Below, piece after piece: positions 20,949 through 33,801 of a stretch of 64,000 nt of DNA; positions within the stretch are counted from its first letter, which is position 1; the number at the start of each line of letters is the position of its first letter. The position numbers and the translations under genes are program-made. The DNA is taken from positions 186,001-250,000 of the forward strand of contig WTXI01000034.1 of assembly GCA_022376515.1 (NCBI GenBank), in the 5' to 3' direction. Under the pieces are notes generated by a model. The model ran no database searches. It was not told the origin of the DNA and saw nothing but the letters and a program-made list of their open reading frames with translations. The stretch comes from Lactifluus volemus (Eukaryota > Basidiomycota > Agaricomycetes > Russulales > Russulaceae).

Positions 20949-21816
20949 GGTATGATCCAGCATGATTTCACTGACATGCTGCTGAAATACGCATGTAGGC
21001 GTAAACGTTACTTCAATTCGATTATTCTAGGGTACTTTACTACTACCACCAGTCATGGATGGCTAGCACTGGTAAAAGGTCAAATGACTCGAAAATGGGT
21101 GATATACTAGTACTGTATTGGATCATTTGGACAAGTGGGAGAAGCGGAAGATGGCATTATGTATGCCAGTGATTGTCGTGGCAACACATTTAAAATCGAT
21201 CATTAATCCCTTAGCTATGAGGGCACTTCACATCCAAAGCTTGCGCGTGATACAGTATCACGACCAAGGACGCTACAGCTCACAAAGCATTAGACGGAAA
21301 ATATGGCCTCTGTTCATGACTCAAGGTAGATCGAAGAATTGACGCAACGATCCGTGGTTCGATTGAAGGAAGAAAAATGAGGTCGAATAAAAGCTGTCAG
21401 TTACAGGTGCAAAGACGTGAATAACTTGAAGGTTCGGTCACCAGCGATCAATGTGATGGCAACGCCGTTGAGCACGAAGGTAATTTGGGGCGATGATGAC
21501 GATACGAAGCACATTATCTGTAGAAGTTTGAAAGCATCAATCTAATCTATAAGGGAAGGTTTAGTGGAGCGTCGTAAGAGGGCAAGGGGAGTAAATGGCA
21601 TAAGTAGAAATGGTGACACAAGTGGTAAGTTGCGTAAGATTGAAGACATGTAAACGTTGAGACCCGGAGGAGGGCATGACAAACTCTAATAGAGATATAA
21701 ACGTGCAGGACGGAAGAAGAGCATGAAATATCAAAAAAGAGACGTCTTGAGGTTGAGAGAACCAAAAAAAAGAACATCGATGGAGGAAATCGAGGGGAAG
21801 GGGGAGGCGTCGTTTA
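20949..21816. other. 3' flank of NLR2, conserved in the other units
   Basis: Starts with a 49-bp GT-AG intron-like segment (20950-20998) one base after the stop codon, then sequence shared with the flanks of NLR3, NLR4 and NLR5. It contains the perfect palindrome GTGATACAGTATCAC at 21247-21261. From about 21560 it is the 3' untranslated side of membrane copy G, matching 49990-50300. No protein gene is supported. Confidence 0.55.
21247..21261. promoter_or_regulatory. Conserved 15-bp palindrome downstream of NLR genes
   Basis: GTGATACAGTATCAC is a perfect inverted repeat around a central A. It recurs at 34139-34153 and 63958-63972, and with one change at 49711-49725 (GTGATTCAGTATCAC), in each case about 290-350 bp after the NLR coding region. 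It could be a protein-binding site or simply shared flank; its function is unknown. Confidence 0.45.
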
Positions 21817-24800
21817 ATGAGGCGTGATGAAAGTTCGCGTGTGCGGCGGCGCATAATGTTCCATTTCACTAGGACTCGTCGGCTCCCACTCGGCTCTGCG
21901 ACCCAGCTGCCGTACTCAACCAAGTCTGCTGCCGGCGGAGGCGGTGGGGAAGGTGGCGTGACCTGAACGTGCGTTTTGGGCAGAGGAATCGGCAGGCCGC
22001 CTTCAGGTGAGTGTTGTCGCGTTTGAGCTTGGGATTGCGCCTGTGTGATCGTACGTGTCTGCGTCTGCGTCGAGCCACTCGTGATATCCTCAGACTGTAC
22101 AGACTGAGACAATAAAGAGAGAGGTGAAGTCCGAGACGTGAACGAACGCAACGTTTGGAGCTGGGCCTGTTCGGACGACGAGGATGAAGCGCGGCGCATG
22201 CGTGCAGCTGCGCTAACACTTCTGAACTCCTCCGGTTGCGCCTGTCCTTCTGCTCTAGTTCTCACCCGCGTAGATACAGTGGCAGCAACCGCCGCCGCCG
22301 CCGTCGACGAACACAACACTGACAACCGGCCCGTATCGCTCTCGAGCGTCACGGTACGCGCGCGCGCACCTCCAGTTCATCTCAACGACCCACCGCCTAC
22401 CCCTGGTAAGCCAAACGTATGATTTTCAGGATTACTCGGCGAGCCATCGCTCGCTGACGCCTCCGACGATTCCCCACCAGACAACCAAATCGCGCCGGGA
22501 GAACCGGGCGTGTGCCCTAGTACAAGTTGGATCATGTTGCTAGATCACGATGCGCCGCCGATACTGTCAGTGCGTATGACGCTTTGTGAGCGCGAGCGAC
22601 ACTGGCCGCCGAGACGTGTGAATTATTGGCGTCGCTAACGCTGCCGGTGCCTCCGGATCCAGAACTGGTATGCCGCGAGCGAGAACGAGGTTGACCTGAG
22701 CGTGGCGGGCGATCTTCTTCGCGGTCTGATTCTGGGAGTAGTTCTGAGCTGACGACCCTCGTGCGGATATGTCGTTGGTGGTGATGGTGGTGGTGTTCCT
22801 CGAATGCTTGAGGCCGTGATGGAGGAGGATGACGCGTAGCTGTGAGGCCACCCGCTAGAGTCGGGGAAACTGGGACGCTGCCTGCACGCTGGCGTGTGGT
22901 CGTGCCAGCTGCCGGGTGGCGTGGAGGCATGGGGATTCCACCGCACACGCGTTCCTGCGGGCTTGGCATGGAAGAACTCGGAGGGGCTCCCGAGACTGGT
23001 GAGCCATCTGAAGGCGATGAGGTGGTGGCCGTCCCTGCATTACCCGTGCTGCGCGTCTCATGTGACCCACATGTCGAAGTACTCTTGCTTTGTGGTGTAG
23101 CGGTTGTTCGCGAGAAGGCAAACGGAGGCAAACCCGTGGACGACATACTTCCTCCGCCTGCCGGGTGACGAAACGCAAACGGGTAACGGCTGGGCATGGG
23201 CTGTCCGAGGCTCGAGTATGAGTTTGACGCACGGCCGGAGAACGATGACGGACCTTCGCTCATGTGGCGTCGGGTTTGCTCTTCCTCCACCTCATCCTCA
23301 ACACGCACCACAATGTCATCCCCTTCATCTTTCTCCTCGCCACTATATTCTCCTCCTTCCCCCTCTATCGACCCAAGTGACGGCGGGAACGGAATCCATT
23401 CCTTCTCGCTGCTATCCCTCGAACTCGAACTGAACCCAGTGAAAGGATGCGGCAGGTTGTTTTTACTCCCTCTGTCGTCTTCGCTTCATGCAGATGAACC
23501 TCTGGTGGCGATGCTGTGATGAATCCGCGGCCATCAATCTGGCTGCTCCTGCACTACTGACCCTCCTTCGGACTCGGACTCTCAAACAGTTCCCGCGAGA
23601 GCATCCCCCTGCACACCGGCGGCAGCTGCGTCGCACCGCCACCTCGAAACCACCCTCGGAGTGTTGACCAGCCGTCGTCTTTTGCGTCGTCCGTGGTGCG
23701 CGAAGCGTGAGATAAAATTCATACGTTTCCAGCACGCGCAACAGGGTGCATTCTTTCCAGGCCCACGAAAGCGCCATCCGTGCTGCCGACTTCAGACCTT
23801 TCGCTGTAAATCGAGGCGATCGAGGCTGTACGACTTATTCCGCCTCCTCCCAGGGTGTGCGGGGCCCACAGAGTCCTGCGCAGCCATGCCCGCTGAACAT
23901 CCAGATATCAGCCCTGCGCGAACCTTCAATCTGCAAGGATGTTGGGTTGGGAGAGAGAAGAGGAAACGTACCAGCTAAGTAGAAGGACGAGGGTGCTCCC
24001 GGCCGCCTAGGTGGCATTGGCAACCAACACAACTTTGGCATAGCCAGAAAGTGCGCCCGTGCCAGTATTGAAGAATGTTCCGTCACGTCGTGCGATGCTT
24101 GGATCAACTTCTGAGAGCAATAACCCACCAGGGAAATGCTCGGGCTTCGAATGAGAGGAGTGGAGCGAGGGACAAGCCTGTGCACGGGAGGAAGGTCGCG
24201 ATCATCGGGAAGTTCTGGGAATAAAGGTAGCACGTCTCTGCGAGCGCGTCGCGCAGATGGGAGGATGTCATTTTAGTTGACGAGTGGGAAGGCGGAGTTG
24301 CGGATGTGCTGGAAGAAGCGAAAGTGGGTGTAGGGCGTCATGGAGACCAGGTTGAAAGCTGGGCAAGATAAATAGATGGGCAAGATGACAGGACGACTTG
24401 AGATGACTATTGGCCTGAGAGGAGGGCAAGGTGATGAAACGGGGACTCACGAAAGCGCCAGAACTGGGCACTCCGTGGGTGTCGAGATTCGGGAGCTTTG
24501 CGACCTCAATTAACGCCAAAACAAAGGAAAAAAAAAATTGAACTCACTCAATCAAGATAAAGATAGCGTTAATGTAAGGCAAGGTTTGAATTGGGACTTG
24601 GGAAAGAGGAGAGGTAAGAGGTAACAGTGACGAGACTTCCAGGACGGATTGCGAAAGAGTTCGAGGTGCAATCCGGGTGCGCGACACTTGGGCGGCTGCG
24701 CGATGACGGCACGAAGGCGGGGATCCTCTGTCGAAAAGAATAAAAAGAACACATGAACATGGATGGCGAATCTTCTAAGGCGTTTGGTGGGAGATCTCGG
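21817..24800 (-). pseudogene. Membrane-protein gene, copy G (partly intact)
   Basis: Reverse-strand order: second-exon block DPRLRAVIAQPPKCRAPG (24730), a short helix exon that is truncated after FPNLDTHGVPSSG (24490), the PYTHFRFFQHIRNSAF block (24330), the SLVGYCSQKLIQ segment (24120), SGHGCAGLCGPRTPWEEAE (23890), WAWKECTLLRVLETYEF (23750), the acidic linker, and a long C-terminal frame 23311-22532 with SFSGRASNSYSSLGQPMPSR and a histidine-rich HHHHHHQRHIRT. The final serine/glutamine-rich segment lies at 22352-21830 and ends EHYAPPHTRTF as in copy C. In contrast to copy C the C-terminal frame has no stop at the STSTCG position, but the helix exon is truncated and the proline-rich first exon is missing. 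No known family recognised. Probably non-functional. Confidence 0.55.
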
Positions 24801-24802
24801 GG

Positions 24803-25010
24803 TGCAAGCCTGGGACGATACTTAAGCAGGTTTGTGATGGCGTCACAAAGGTATGCATCCGGTGTGTGTTGGGTAATTTTGACTAAAAACTCTCTATAGA
24901 CCCACATAAATACATGCAAACGAGCATCAAAAATGGGGGTGTACATGCGGAGGCGCTGATTCGTCAGTTTGTTCATTTGTCGTTGTTTGTTCATGTTTGT
25001 ATCAGTCCAC
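24803..25010. repeat. Second copy of the 13417-13640 repeat
   Basis: Shares CGATACTTAAGCAGGTTTGT, TGATGGCGTCACAAAGGTAT and GTTCATTTGTCGTTGTTTGT in order with 13417-13640. It forms the upstream edge of membrane copy G and ends about 80 bp before the carboxypeptidase start. Confidence 0.6.
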
Positions 25011-25091
25011 TGGCAATCGCTGCCCAGAAATGGCAGCTGCGGAAGTTAAAACCAGGTCCACAACTCACGTCCGACGGGAGTTGGTGAGTCA

Positions 25092-27261
25092 ATGATGAAG
25101 GCGTTGACACTCCTACCCCTGCTCTACATCCCCACTCTTCTCGCGGCACCAGCCACTGATGTCCAAATTGTTCTCAGTGAAACGGTTTCCGTAGTTGATA
25201 CCTTATATAATGGCCTCAGTTACTCTGAGGAGGAGAATGGAGCCGTTCTCGACGTAGCGCATGACTGTACCAGCACAGACGCAAACAAGGCAGACTCTTG
25301 GTTTGAAGAAGGCAAGGAGTTTCTGAAGCAGAATGGCCTCACTTGTATGTCTTCACCTTGGCGTCACAGTTTGCCATCCCCTTAACTTGTACATTTTATT
25401 CTGACCTGAAGATGAGCTGGTCAAACACTCGGCATTGCCCAACCACCAGCTCAGGACAACCCAGCCCACACTTTGCGACCCATCTGTTAAACAGTATTCT
25501 GGTTATCTTGACATTACTGACGGAAAGCACTTGTTCTTCTGGTTAGTCACAATCTTAGCACTCTCACTTCTTGGGCCCCTGATCTTTTGATATCAGGTTT
25601 TTCGAGTCAAGGAGCAATCCAAGCAAAGACCCGCTCGTTCTCTGGCTCAACGGGGGTCCCGGTTGCAGCTCTTCCACTGGTCTATTGTTCGAACTCGGTC
25701 CATGCCGTGTCGTCGACAAGGGAAAGAACACGACATTCCACCCTCACTCTTGGAATGAACGCGCCAACATCATTTTCCTTGACCAGCCCGTCGGTGTCGG
25801 CTATTCGTACTCCTCCGATGGTTCAACTGTGAATACGAGTCCGGTCGCTGGGCTGGATGTTTATGCGTTCCTTGAGCTGTTCATCACTCGTTTCCCAAAG
25901 TACGCCGCTCTCCCATTCCACCTTGCAGCAGAGAGCTATGGTGGTACGTACGCACCAAACATTGCATCTGTCATCCACAAGAAGAACAAGGAACTCGCTT
26001 TTGCACCCGTGCCGAAACTGGCCAAGATCAATCTTGCATCAATCATCCTCGCGAATGGCCTTACGGATCCGTACACCCAGATTCCCTCCGTTCCTGATTA
26101 CGCCTGTGATGGTCCTTACCCGATCTACGATGACCCTGAAGGCGCGGAATGCAAGGCGCTTCGCTCAAAGGTCCCAACGTGCCAACGCCTCATCAAGACC
26201 TGCTATGACTATGAATCGCGCTTGACTTGTGTCCCTGCGGCGCTGTACTGTTGGAGTCAACTCTTTGGTCCCCTCCAGCGTAGGTTATTCTTTTCAACTG
26301 CGAGCCCCCGGATTTAATCCCATACTTCAGAGACTGGCCTAAATTTATACGATGTTCGACGCAAGTGCGATCGTTCTGAGGATGCGGACGGGCCACTTTG
26401 CTACAAGGAGATGGGTTGGATTGAGACATGGATGAACGATAGAAAGAACAAGGCCGCTCTTGGCGTGGACCCATCCAGATCGTTCGAGTGTTGCAGTACG
26501 GAGGTTAATCAAGCGTTCATGTTCCAGGGTGACGGCATGCACAACAGTGCAGTGCTTCTTCCTGAATTGATTCACGACGGGGTTCGTCTCCTTGTGTACG
26601 CTGGTAATGCCGGTGGGTAGTTTTTTACAGCTCATCAACATAATTTGCTGCTGAATGTTCCCCACTTCCGGCCTTCTAGATATGATGTGTAACTATATGG
26701 TGCGTCCAATGACGCCCCACGAAAAGACACTGATCATATTGATCATGATAAACCTTTTTCTAGGGTAACGAAGCATGGGTTGAGAACCTTGAAACCAAGT
26801 TTCACAAGGAGTTTGAGAGTGCACCGTCTATGAAATGGATCCCTGCGCGCTCTGGTCGTGTCGCCGGTGAGGTCCGCTCAGCTGGCGGGAATGGTTTCGG
26901 CGCAGGTAATGTTACTTTTGTGAACATATTTGAAGCCGGGTTTGTCCTTCCAATGTAAGCGCTAAATTTCGCATTACTGACTGCTTTGCTCCCTTATAGA
27001 CATATGGTACCTTACGACCAGCCTGAGGCATCGTTGGTGGGTTCTTGGACTTCTCAGAACTGGTTTTTTCTCTTACCTTTTCCCAAAGGATTTGTTCGTG
27101 AGGTGGATATCCGACACCTCTCTCACCTTGGACTGAGGCGGCGCTTTCCGAGTCGCGGAATTGAGGCCTACTCAGTTCAGAATCTGTCTCGATATTCTGC
27201 TTCAATGGTTTATTATGATCGATCTACAGTACCTGTATTGTATTCCTTGGTGGCTGCATGA
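25092..27261 (+). CDS. Serine carboxypeptidase (S10 family, CPY-like)
   Basis: Exons 25092-25344, 25412-25541, 25597-26279, 26331-26612, 26680-26699 (20 nt), 26764-26939 and 27000-27261 total 1806 nt, 601 residues. The N-terminus [19 protein letters not shown] is a signal peptide. The frame then shows S10 hallmarks in order: SGYLDI and HLFFWFFESR, the oxyanion/substrate motif [11 protein letters not shown], the nucleophile motif [12 protein letters not shown], a cysteine-rich insertion, the acid in YAGNADMMCNYMGN, and the base in [13 protein letters not shown]. All three catalytic residues (Ser, Asp, His) are present. Known role of the family: removes C-terminal amino acids in the vacuole or secretory path. 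After ASL the usual S10 ending is replaced by about 75 extra residues to a TGA at 27259, including [13 protein letters not shown], so the last splice may be modelled imperfectly. It is the only intact-looking gene in the array that is not NLR. Confidence 0.9.
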
Positions 27262-27479
27262 GTGCTTATAGAACTTGAATTCGGGGACAACTCCCATGTC
27301 ACGACGATAGACAGACTGTATCATGCGAGCTGATTCGGAACCTTTTCTGTTTCAATGAATAACTCACTTCAAACAATTAAAGCCTTTTCGCCTTGCGTAA
27401 AACCCGTCAGAGCGGCCGCCGTGGCTCCGTGATGTCCTCCGCGGCTTACACGCATCGGGGCAGACCAAAAAATGAAGTA
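27262..27479. other. 3' flank of carboxypeptidase gene
   Basis: No coding signal. AAACAATTAAAGCC near 27372 is the nearest A-rich signal that could serve 3' end formation. Sequence shared with the NLR2 upstream region begins shortly after this stretch. Confidence 0.4.
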
Positions 27480-27900
27480 TGATCAGCTAGTTCTATTCCA
27501 GCTGCGTCTGGCTGTGTATTGCTGAGTAGGTAACGACACCCAGTCGCGACTAAAATCGACCACGTCACTGGAAGACTGAGTATCTCTGGTAATGACACAC
27601 CTGCTGTAAAACGCACATCCGCTAAAATAAATGTCAAAGAATATAGACAAGGAGGGGGAAAATGTAAATGGGAAGGCAGGTCTTACAAGGTCGGTCGGCA
27701 GACGTTCAAAGTGCAACTTGGGCGGGTCCATGATTGCGACGCCGCGCAGGGTAGCATCTTCCGACTCCGATATCCGACTCCGATATGAACCACTTTCACC
27801 CTTTCACCACTAATACGACGCAAATCAGCACCAGCACCAGTTCGGCCATACTAGGATCTTGCATGCTAATGAGGTAAACAAAGCGTTGCATCGATTGAGT
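27480..27900 (-). pseudogene. Relic K of the membrane-gene 5' exons (faces NLR3)
   Basis: The reverse strand reads ISMQDPSMAEL at about 27865-27835, matching VSMQDSSVAGT of copy C exon 1. Further down it reads DPPKLHFERL and PFTFSPSLSIFFDIYF, matching the second exon (DPPKFRAPGLHLELL and the helix start). Stops and frame breaks separate the blocks. The same relic, at the same distance, lies upstream of NLR2 (within copy I), so it was duplicated together with the NLR. Confidence 0.5.
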
Positions 27901-28032
27901 CCCCTAGTAAATGGTGCGGCGGCTGTCTGCGTTGGGCTCCGCGACAGCTCGGTATCCATAGCGCGGTTAGGTAGGGCTCATAGCAAATCTCCTGCTACAT
28001 AGCACCTGCACCCTTTGTCGTTAGTGCTACAG

Positions 28033-28206
28033 CTCTTTGCAGAGCTGAGAATGAAACACTTTCCAAAAAAATCGATTTTCGGGCTGTGCACCCTGAACGT
28101 TCCTGAACCCTAAGATCCTAGTAAAACTGCCACCCTTCTCGAGGCCTGATTCCCCGTCGCGCAACTACGTTCCAACTATTCCCCCCAGAGGTCAAGCTCT
28201 ATACCA
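28033..28206 (+). promoter_or_regulatory. NLR3 promoter/5' leader
   Basis: AGAGCTGAGAATGAAACACT and CGGGCTGTGCACCCTGAACG are the NLR3 forms of the conserved promoter block. The leader to ATG 28207 is nearly identical to that of NLR2. Confidence 0.5.
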
Positions 28207-31200
28207 ATGCCATCTCCTGGCTCTGGGTCCTCCTCAACACCTTCCTCTTCTAACTTTCACTTGATCTCCAAGGCGTTGTCCGACTATGCGAAGCAGACCG
28301 ACGTAGATCTCACAAAAAACCCATTCGCCGACCAGTTTCACAAATGTGACTCTGCAGAGGCTATTTCTAAGCTACTTCAAAGCAGAGTAGAGGCGTTCAA
28401 ATCTTATCGGGACGAACATCGCAAGTTGATCAAGTGCCTCAAACCCGTATTCCAGTTCCTCCATGTATTCTCTTCCACCCTTGGCGAGTCCCATGTTCTC
28501 GTGAGCATCATATGCATCCAGTGGATCCCATTCTTATTATAATATCACCCTTCAACCTTCAGGTACCATTTCCACCTGCAAAAGCAGTCTTTGTCGGCAT
28601 TGATGTCCTCCTCCAAGTACGTATCTTCTTTTCCTCTCATAGAATCCTTGTCATAGCTGGGTCAATCAGGCAGCTTCCGGTGTCAGTGCAAGCTATGATG
28701 CGCTTGTTCAGATCTTTGACCGTGTCGGCAATTTCCTCAAACGCCTCCAAATTTATGCCGAGATCACGTTTACGCCTGAGGCTCCGATGATCAATATCAT
28801 CGTTCAGATCATGGTCGAAATACTCTCGGTGCTCGCCCTAACAACAACGGAGATAAAGCAGGGGCGTCTCAGTAAGCAGATTCTCCTCCAAATGTCGTCA
28901 TTCCTAGACATTCTGCAGAGAAATTTGTAAAGAAAGTATTTCGGGATAACAAGATTGAGACTGTGTTACAGAAAATGGACCAACTCATCAAAGAGGAAAG
29001 TAGCATGGCTACAACCCTGGCGATGCAAGGGGTCCTAGCAATCAACACGAAGGCGGAAATCAACGGTACGCAAAACTTGTATGACCGCTTGCTTGATGTT
29101 CTGAACTGTAGCCCTGTTAGACATGTTAGCTTGGCTCTCCGCTCCAGATCCATCGACAAATCACATCACTGCGCGGGAACATTGTCACGACGGGACAACC
29201 ACGTGGTTTGTCCAAGGTGTCTTTGAGGAATGGAGATCGACAGGATCCCTGTTGTGGGTTCATGGTAAACGTATGTCGCTGCCCGAGTTTCATTTCTAAA
29301 CCTGCTGATGGCTGCCTATGACCCAATCACGTAGCGGGCTCAGGGAAGAGTGTCTTGTGGTATGTGTCGCACCAACTACGTCATGCCAGCTTATCGAAAT
29401 TGTGGATCAGTTCCACGATTGTTGAAGCAACGGAAGCCGTTTCCGACGCCGAGTCAGCCTTGATGGCATATTACTATTTCGATTTCCGAGATACCGCAAA
29501 GCAGGACATCCGTGGCCTACTCACTTCGCTCCTTACCCAGCTCAGTACCAAATCCGGTCGTTGCGGCAGCATTCTTTCCGACCTATATTTGAGGCGCGAC
29601 TCTGGATTACGGCAGCCCAGTAACGATGATCTCAAGAAATGTTTGGTGAAAATGCTACAACTCCCCGAAAGTCCAACGATTTACATTATCTTGGATGCTC
29701 TGGACGAATGCCCAAACACGTCAGGAGTTGATCCTCCTCGTGCACCTCGTGCACACATCCTGAAACTTGTGGATGAACTTCTCAACTTACACCTCACAAA
29801 CCTTCGTCTGTGTGTAACGAGTCGTCCCGAATCCGATATCATACCTACTCTTGAGCCTTTGGCCTCCCACGTTGTGTCTCTTCAAGACCAGGATGGACAA
29901 AAGGAGGCTATTAGCAACTATGTCAAATTTGTTGTCCACTCGGACAAATGGATGAAGAAATGGAGAAAACAGGATAAAGAGCTGGTCATTCATACACTTG
30001 TGCGAAAGGCTGACGGAATGTAAGTTGTCAGCATGACACATCCTCCGTTGCTTATACGACGCATCTAGGTTTCGATGGGTTGCTTGCCAGCTAGAAGCGC
30101 TACGGGATTGCCTCCCAGCAAGTCTTCGTGATGCTCTGTGTGAATTGCCCGAAACTTTGGATCAGACGTACGAGCGTATTCTGCAAGGGATTAAACCAAG
30201 AAACCGAGAATACGCTCATCGGCTTCTGCAATGCATTATTGTGGCGATTCGTCCTCTTCTTGTCGAGGAGCTCGCAGAAGTCCTTGCGATTCGCTTCGAG
30301 GCCGGAAAGCCCCCAGAATATTATTCCGATTGGCGCATGGAAGATGCTCAAGAAGCAGTTATACTCGCATGCTCAAGTCTAATCTCGGTTGTCAGCGTTG
30401 ATGGATCGCGAATTGTCCAGTTTTCCCATTTCTCCGTCAAGGAGTTCTTAACATCCAATCGCCTTTCCCAAGACCTCTCCCGCTACCGTATCTTCCTCCA
30501 GCCTGCACATACATTTCTTGCACAGGCATGCCTCTGCGCGCTACTCCGACTGGATGACAAGGTCGACAAAAACAGCATGAAGGAATTCCCACTTTCCATA
30601 TACGCCGCACAGCACTGGGTCGAGCATGCTCGATTCGAGAATGTGTCACCCAGCATTCAAGAACTAATGGTGCATTTATTTGACCCTGACAAACCTCACT
30701 TCGCGACATGGGTGTGGATATACGACATCGATCAACCCTGGGATTGGGTGAAACACATGCCGAGCGAGCAGCCAATGCAACCCGAAGCAGACGCTTTGTA
30801 TTATGCGGCGCTGTGTGGTCTCCATGGCGTTGTGGAATACCTGATCGAGAGCTGTCCTCGGGACATTAATTCCAAGCGAGGCGCCTACGGCACACCATTA
30901 CATGCTTCCCTGTTGAAGGGTCATTTCGAGATCGCACTGGTATTGCTTAAGCACGGTGCTGATGTAAATGCTCTTAACCAATGGGGCTTGAGTCCGTTTC
31001 ACTTCGGATCCTCGAGGGGACGTCGTGACGTTGTAGAGTTTTTATTGGACCCGTACGCAAGTGACAATACGCACAACAACTGCGACTCGGATGTCCCGAC
31101 GAACGCACCATTAGGGAATGGAGAATTGGAGGATGGGCAGTCTGGCGTACTAAATGTAAACTCCCATGACGACGATGGCTGGACCCCATTGATGTCAGCT

Positions 31201-33801
31201 TCGGCAGCCGGCCATCTGGATATTGTGCAGCTGCTACTCCAGAATGGGGCTGCTGTCAGCTCCCGTGGCAATAAAGGCTGGACCCCACTGATGTCAGCTT
31301 CGCGAAACGGCCATCGGGATATCGTGCAGCTACTACTTGAGAGTGATGCTGCTCTCGACCCCCATGAAAACGAAGAGTCGACCCCATTGATAGAAGCATC
31401 AGCATCTGGCTATCTGAATATTGTGCAGCTGCTACTCAAGAATGGGGCTGCTGTCAACTCCTGTGACAATGAAGGCTGGACCGCATTGAAGTTAGCCTCG
31501 CGATACGGCTATCGGGACATCGTGCAGCTGCTACTCAAAAATGGGGCTGCTGTCAACTCCTGTGACAATGAAGGCTGGACCGCATTGAAGTTAGCCTCGC
31601 GATACGGCTTTCGGGACATCGTGCAGCTGCTACTCAAAAATGGGGCTGCTGCCAGTGTCAACTCTCATGACAATAAAGGATGGACCCCATTGATGTCAGC
31701 TTCGCGACACGGCCATCGGGATATCGTACAGCTACTACTCGAGAATGATGCTGCTGTCGACTCTCCTGACAACGAGGGCCTCACCCCGTTGATGGAAGCC
31801 TCAGCATCTGGCCATATGGAGATAGTGCTGCTGCTACTCCAGAGTGGGGCTGCTGTCAACTCCTGTGACAATAGAGACTTAACCGCATTGAAGTCAGCTT
31901 CGCGATACGGCCATTGGGACGTCGTGCAGCTGCTACTCATGAATGGCGCTGCTGTCAACTCTCATGACAATGAAGGCTGGACCCCATTGATGTCAGCTTC
32001 GTGTAACGGCCACTCGGATATTGTGCAACTACTACTCGAGAATGGTGCTGCTGTCGACTCCCGTGACAATGAAGGGTCGACCCCATTGATGGAAGCATCA
32101 GTATCTGGCCATCTGGATATTGTGCAGCTGCTACTCCAGAATGGGGCTGCTGTTGACTCCCCTGACAATAAAGGTGATACCCCAATGAAGTCCGCTTCGC
32201 AATACGGCCATCGGGATGTCGTTCAGCTACTACTCCAGAAGGATGCTGCTGTAGACTCCCGTGACAAAAAGGGTTGGACCCCATTGATGTCAGCGTCGCA
32301 AAGAGGCCATCTCGATATTGTGCAGCTGCTACTCCAGAATGGTGCTGCTGTCGACTCCAGTGACAACGAAGGCTGGACCCCATTGATGGACGTTTCCATG
32401 TGTGGTCACTTGAATATCGTGGCTCTGCTAATTCAAAATGGCGCTACTGTAGAGTCCTCCGATAATCATGGCTGGACTCCGTTGAGGTCAGCTTCGCAAT
32501 TCGGCCATCAAGATATCGCGCGACTCCTGCTCCAGAACGGCGCGGCCGTGGACACCGGCGACAATCAAGGTTTCGTTCCATTACATTTCGCATCAGGAGG
32601 TGGACATTTCGATGTTGTAAAGGTGTTACTAGATCACGATCCAACTGTCGATATCCGCTCCGTGCATGGAATAACTCCCCTGCACGTGGCATCTGCTGCT
32701 GGAGAACTCGGCGTTGCGCTCTTCCTGATTGAGCGTGGTGCAGACGTGAATTCGAGAGATGACCTGGGCCGGACTCCATTACACTTCATTGCGGAATTCG
32801 GACACATCAATATCGCGCTACTATTACTTGACCCCAGCGCGGGTGTATACACACCGTGTGCAAACATGTGGACTCCACTGCAGGTCACATCAGCTAGTCG
32901 TTATTCTGACATTTCGCAATTCCTCACCCGGCTTCGCGCTTTCGTCGAGGCCTATAAGGAGCACCTGGGAGCTGTGTTGTCCCCGCCAACGCAACTTGAT
33001 ATTGCGATTTCGCAAGTCCAATGCCGACCAATCACAGAATTCAAAGATAGCGATGGTTGTACACCATTGCACGTAGCGGCACGAAATGGGCATCTTGATA
33101 TTGTCAAACTTCTAGTCGATTCTGACGCAGATGTTAACACATGGAATACCGAGGTGATGACACCACTGGACGTGGCCATTAAAAATTCGAAATGGGAGGT
33201 CGCGAGCTTCTTGGCGGAGCGGACGGGAATGGGAGACATGTATTATGTGGCCAGCGCACTGGCAGGCATGAACACGCTGGATACTGAATCACAAGACACG
33301 GACTCGGATGTCATGAATCTATCACCCAGTTCTGGGGAGAACCCAACGTCTCTTGACGCCGGGAGGACTTCGTTATTTACCGCATCCAAAGAGGGGAACC
33401 TCGACATGGTACGGTCTTTGCTCGGCCGTGGAGCGAATGTCAATGAACAGAACCATGGACGTAAAGACACTCCGTTGCATGGTGCATCAGAAGAAGGAAG
33501 ACTTGAAGTTGTGAAGTTATTAATTGAACATGGTGCGGATGTGAACTCCCGGGACAGGCTTGGGTATACGCCGTTGCACAAGGCATCAGTCAACGAAGAT
33601 TTGGATGTCGTGCGGCTATTACTTGACCACGACGCCAATGTGGACGTAAAGAAGTATGACCTCAGGACTCCCTTGCACATCGCAGCCATCAACGACCATC
33701 TTGAGACAGTCAAGCTTCTTCTAGAACGGGGAGCAAATTTTCATCTGCGGGATGATGAAGGCAGGACGCCATACCAGGAAGCATTAAAGTACAGCCGGTA
33801 G
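28207..33801 (+). CDS. NLR3: Goodbye-NACHT-ankyrin receptor, C-terminus cut by a stop
   Basis: Exons 28207-28500, 28563-28616, 28670-28871, 28919-29065, 29121-29270, 29335-29359, 29411-30019 and 30069-33801 give 5214 nt, 1737 residues. Goodbye-type domain about 1-228 with a two-residue insertion (FTPEAPM). Walker A is near 282, Walker B YIILDALDEC near 384, with a three-residue duplication after DPPRAP. There are about 27 ankyrin repeats from 738 on, including ALKLASRYGYR/ALKLASRYGFR tandem units and a unit enlarged by AASV. The last repeat ends KYSR followed by TAG where NLR2/4/5 have a serine codon (TCG), so the last 13 residues, including ARLLSENGAH, are lost; the sequence past the stop (33802-33840) is otherwise intact. 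Intron 3 is 47 bp against 48-49 in the others, a change that only keeps the frame if this segment is spliced out. Confidence 0.84.
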
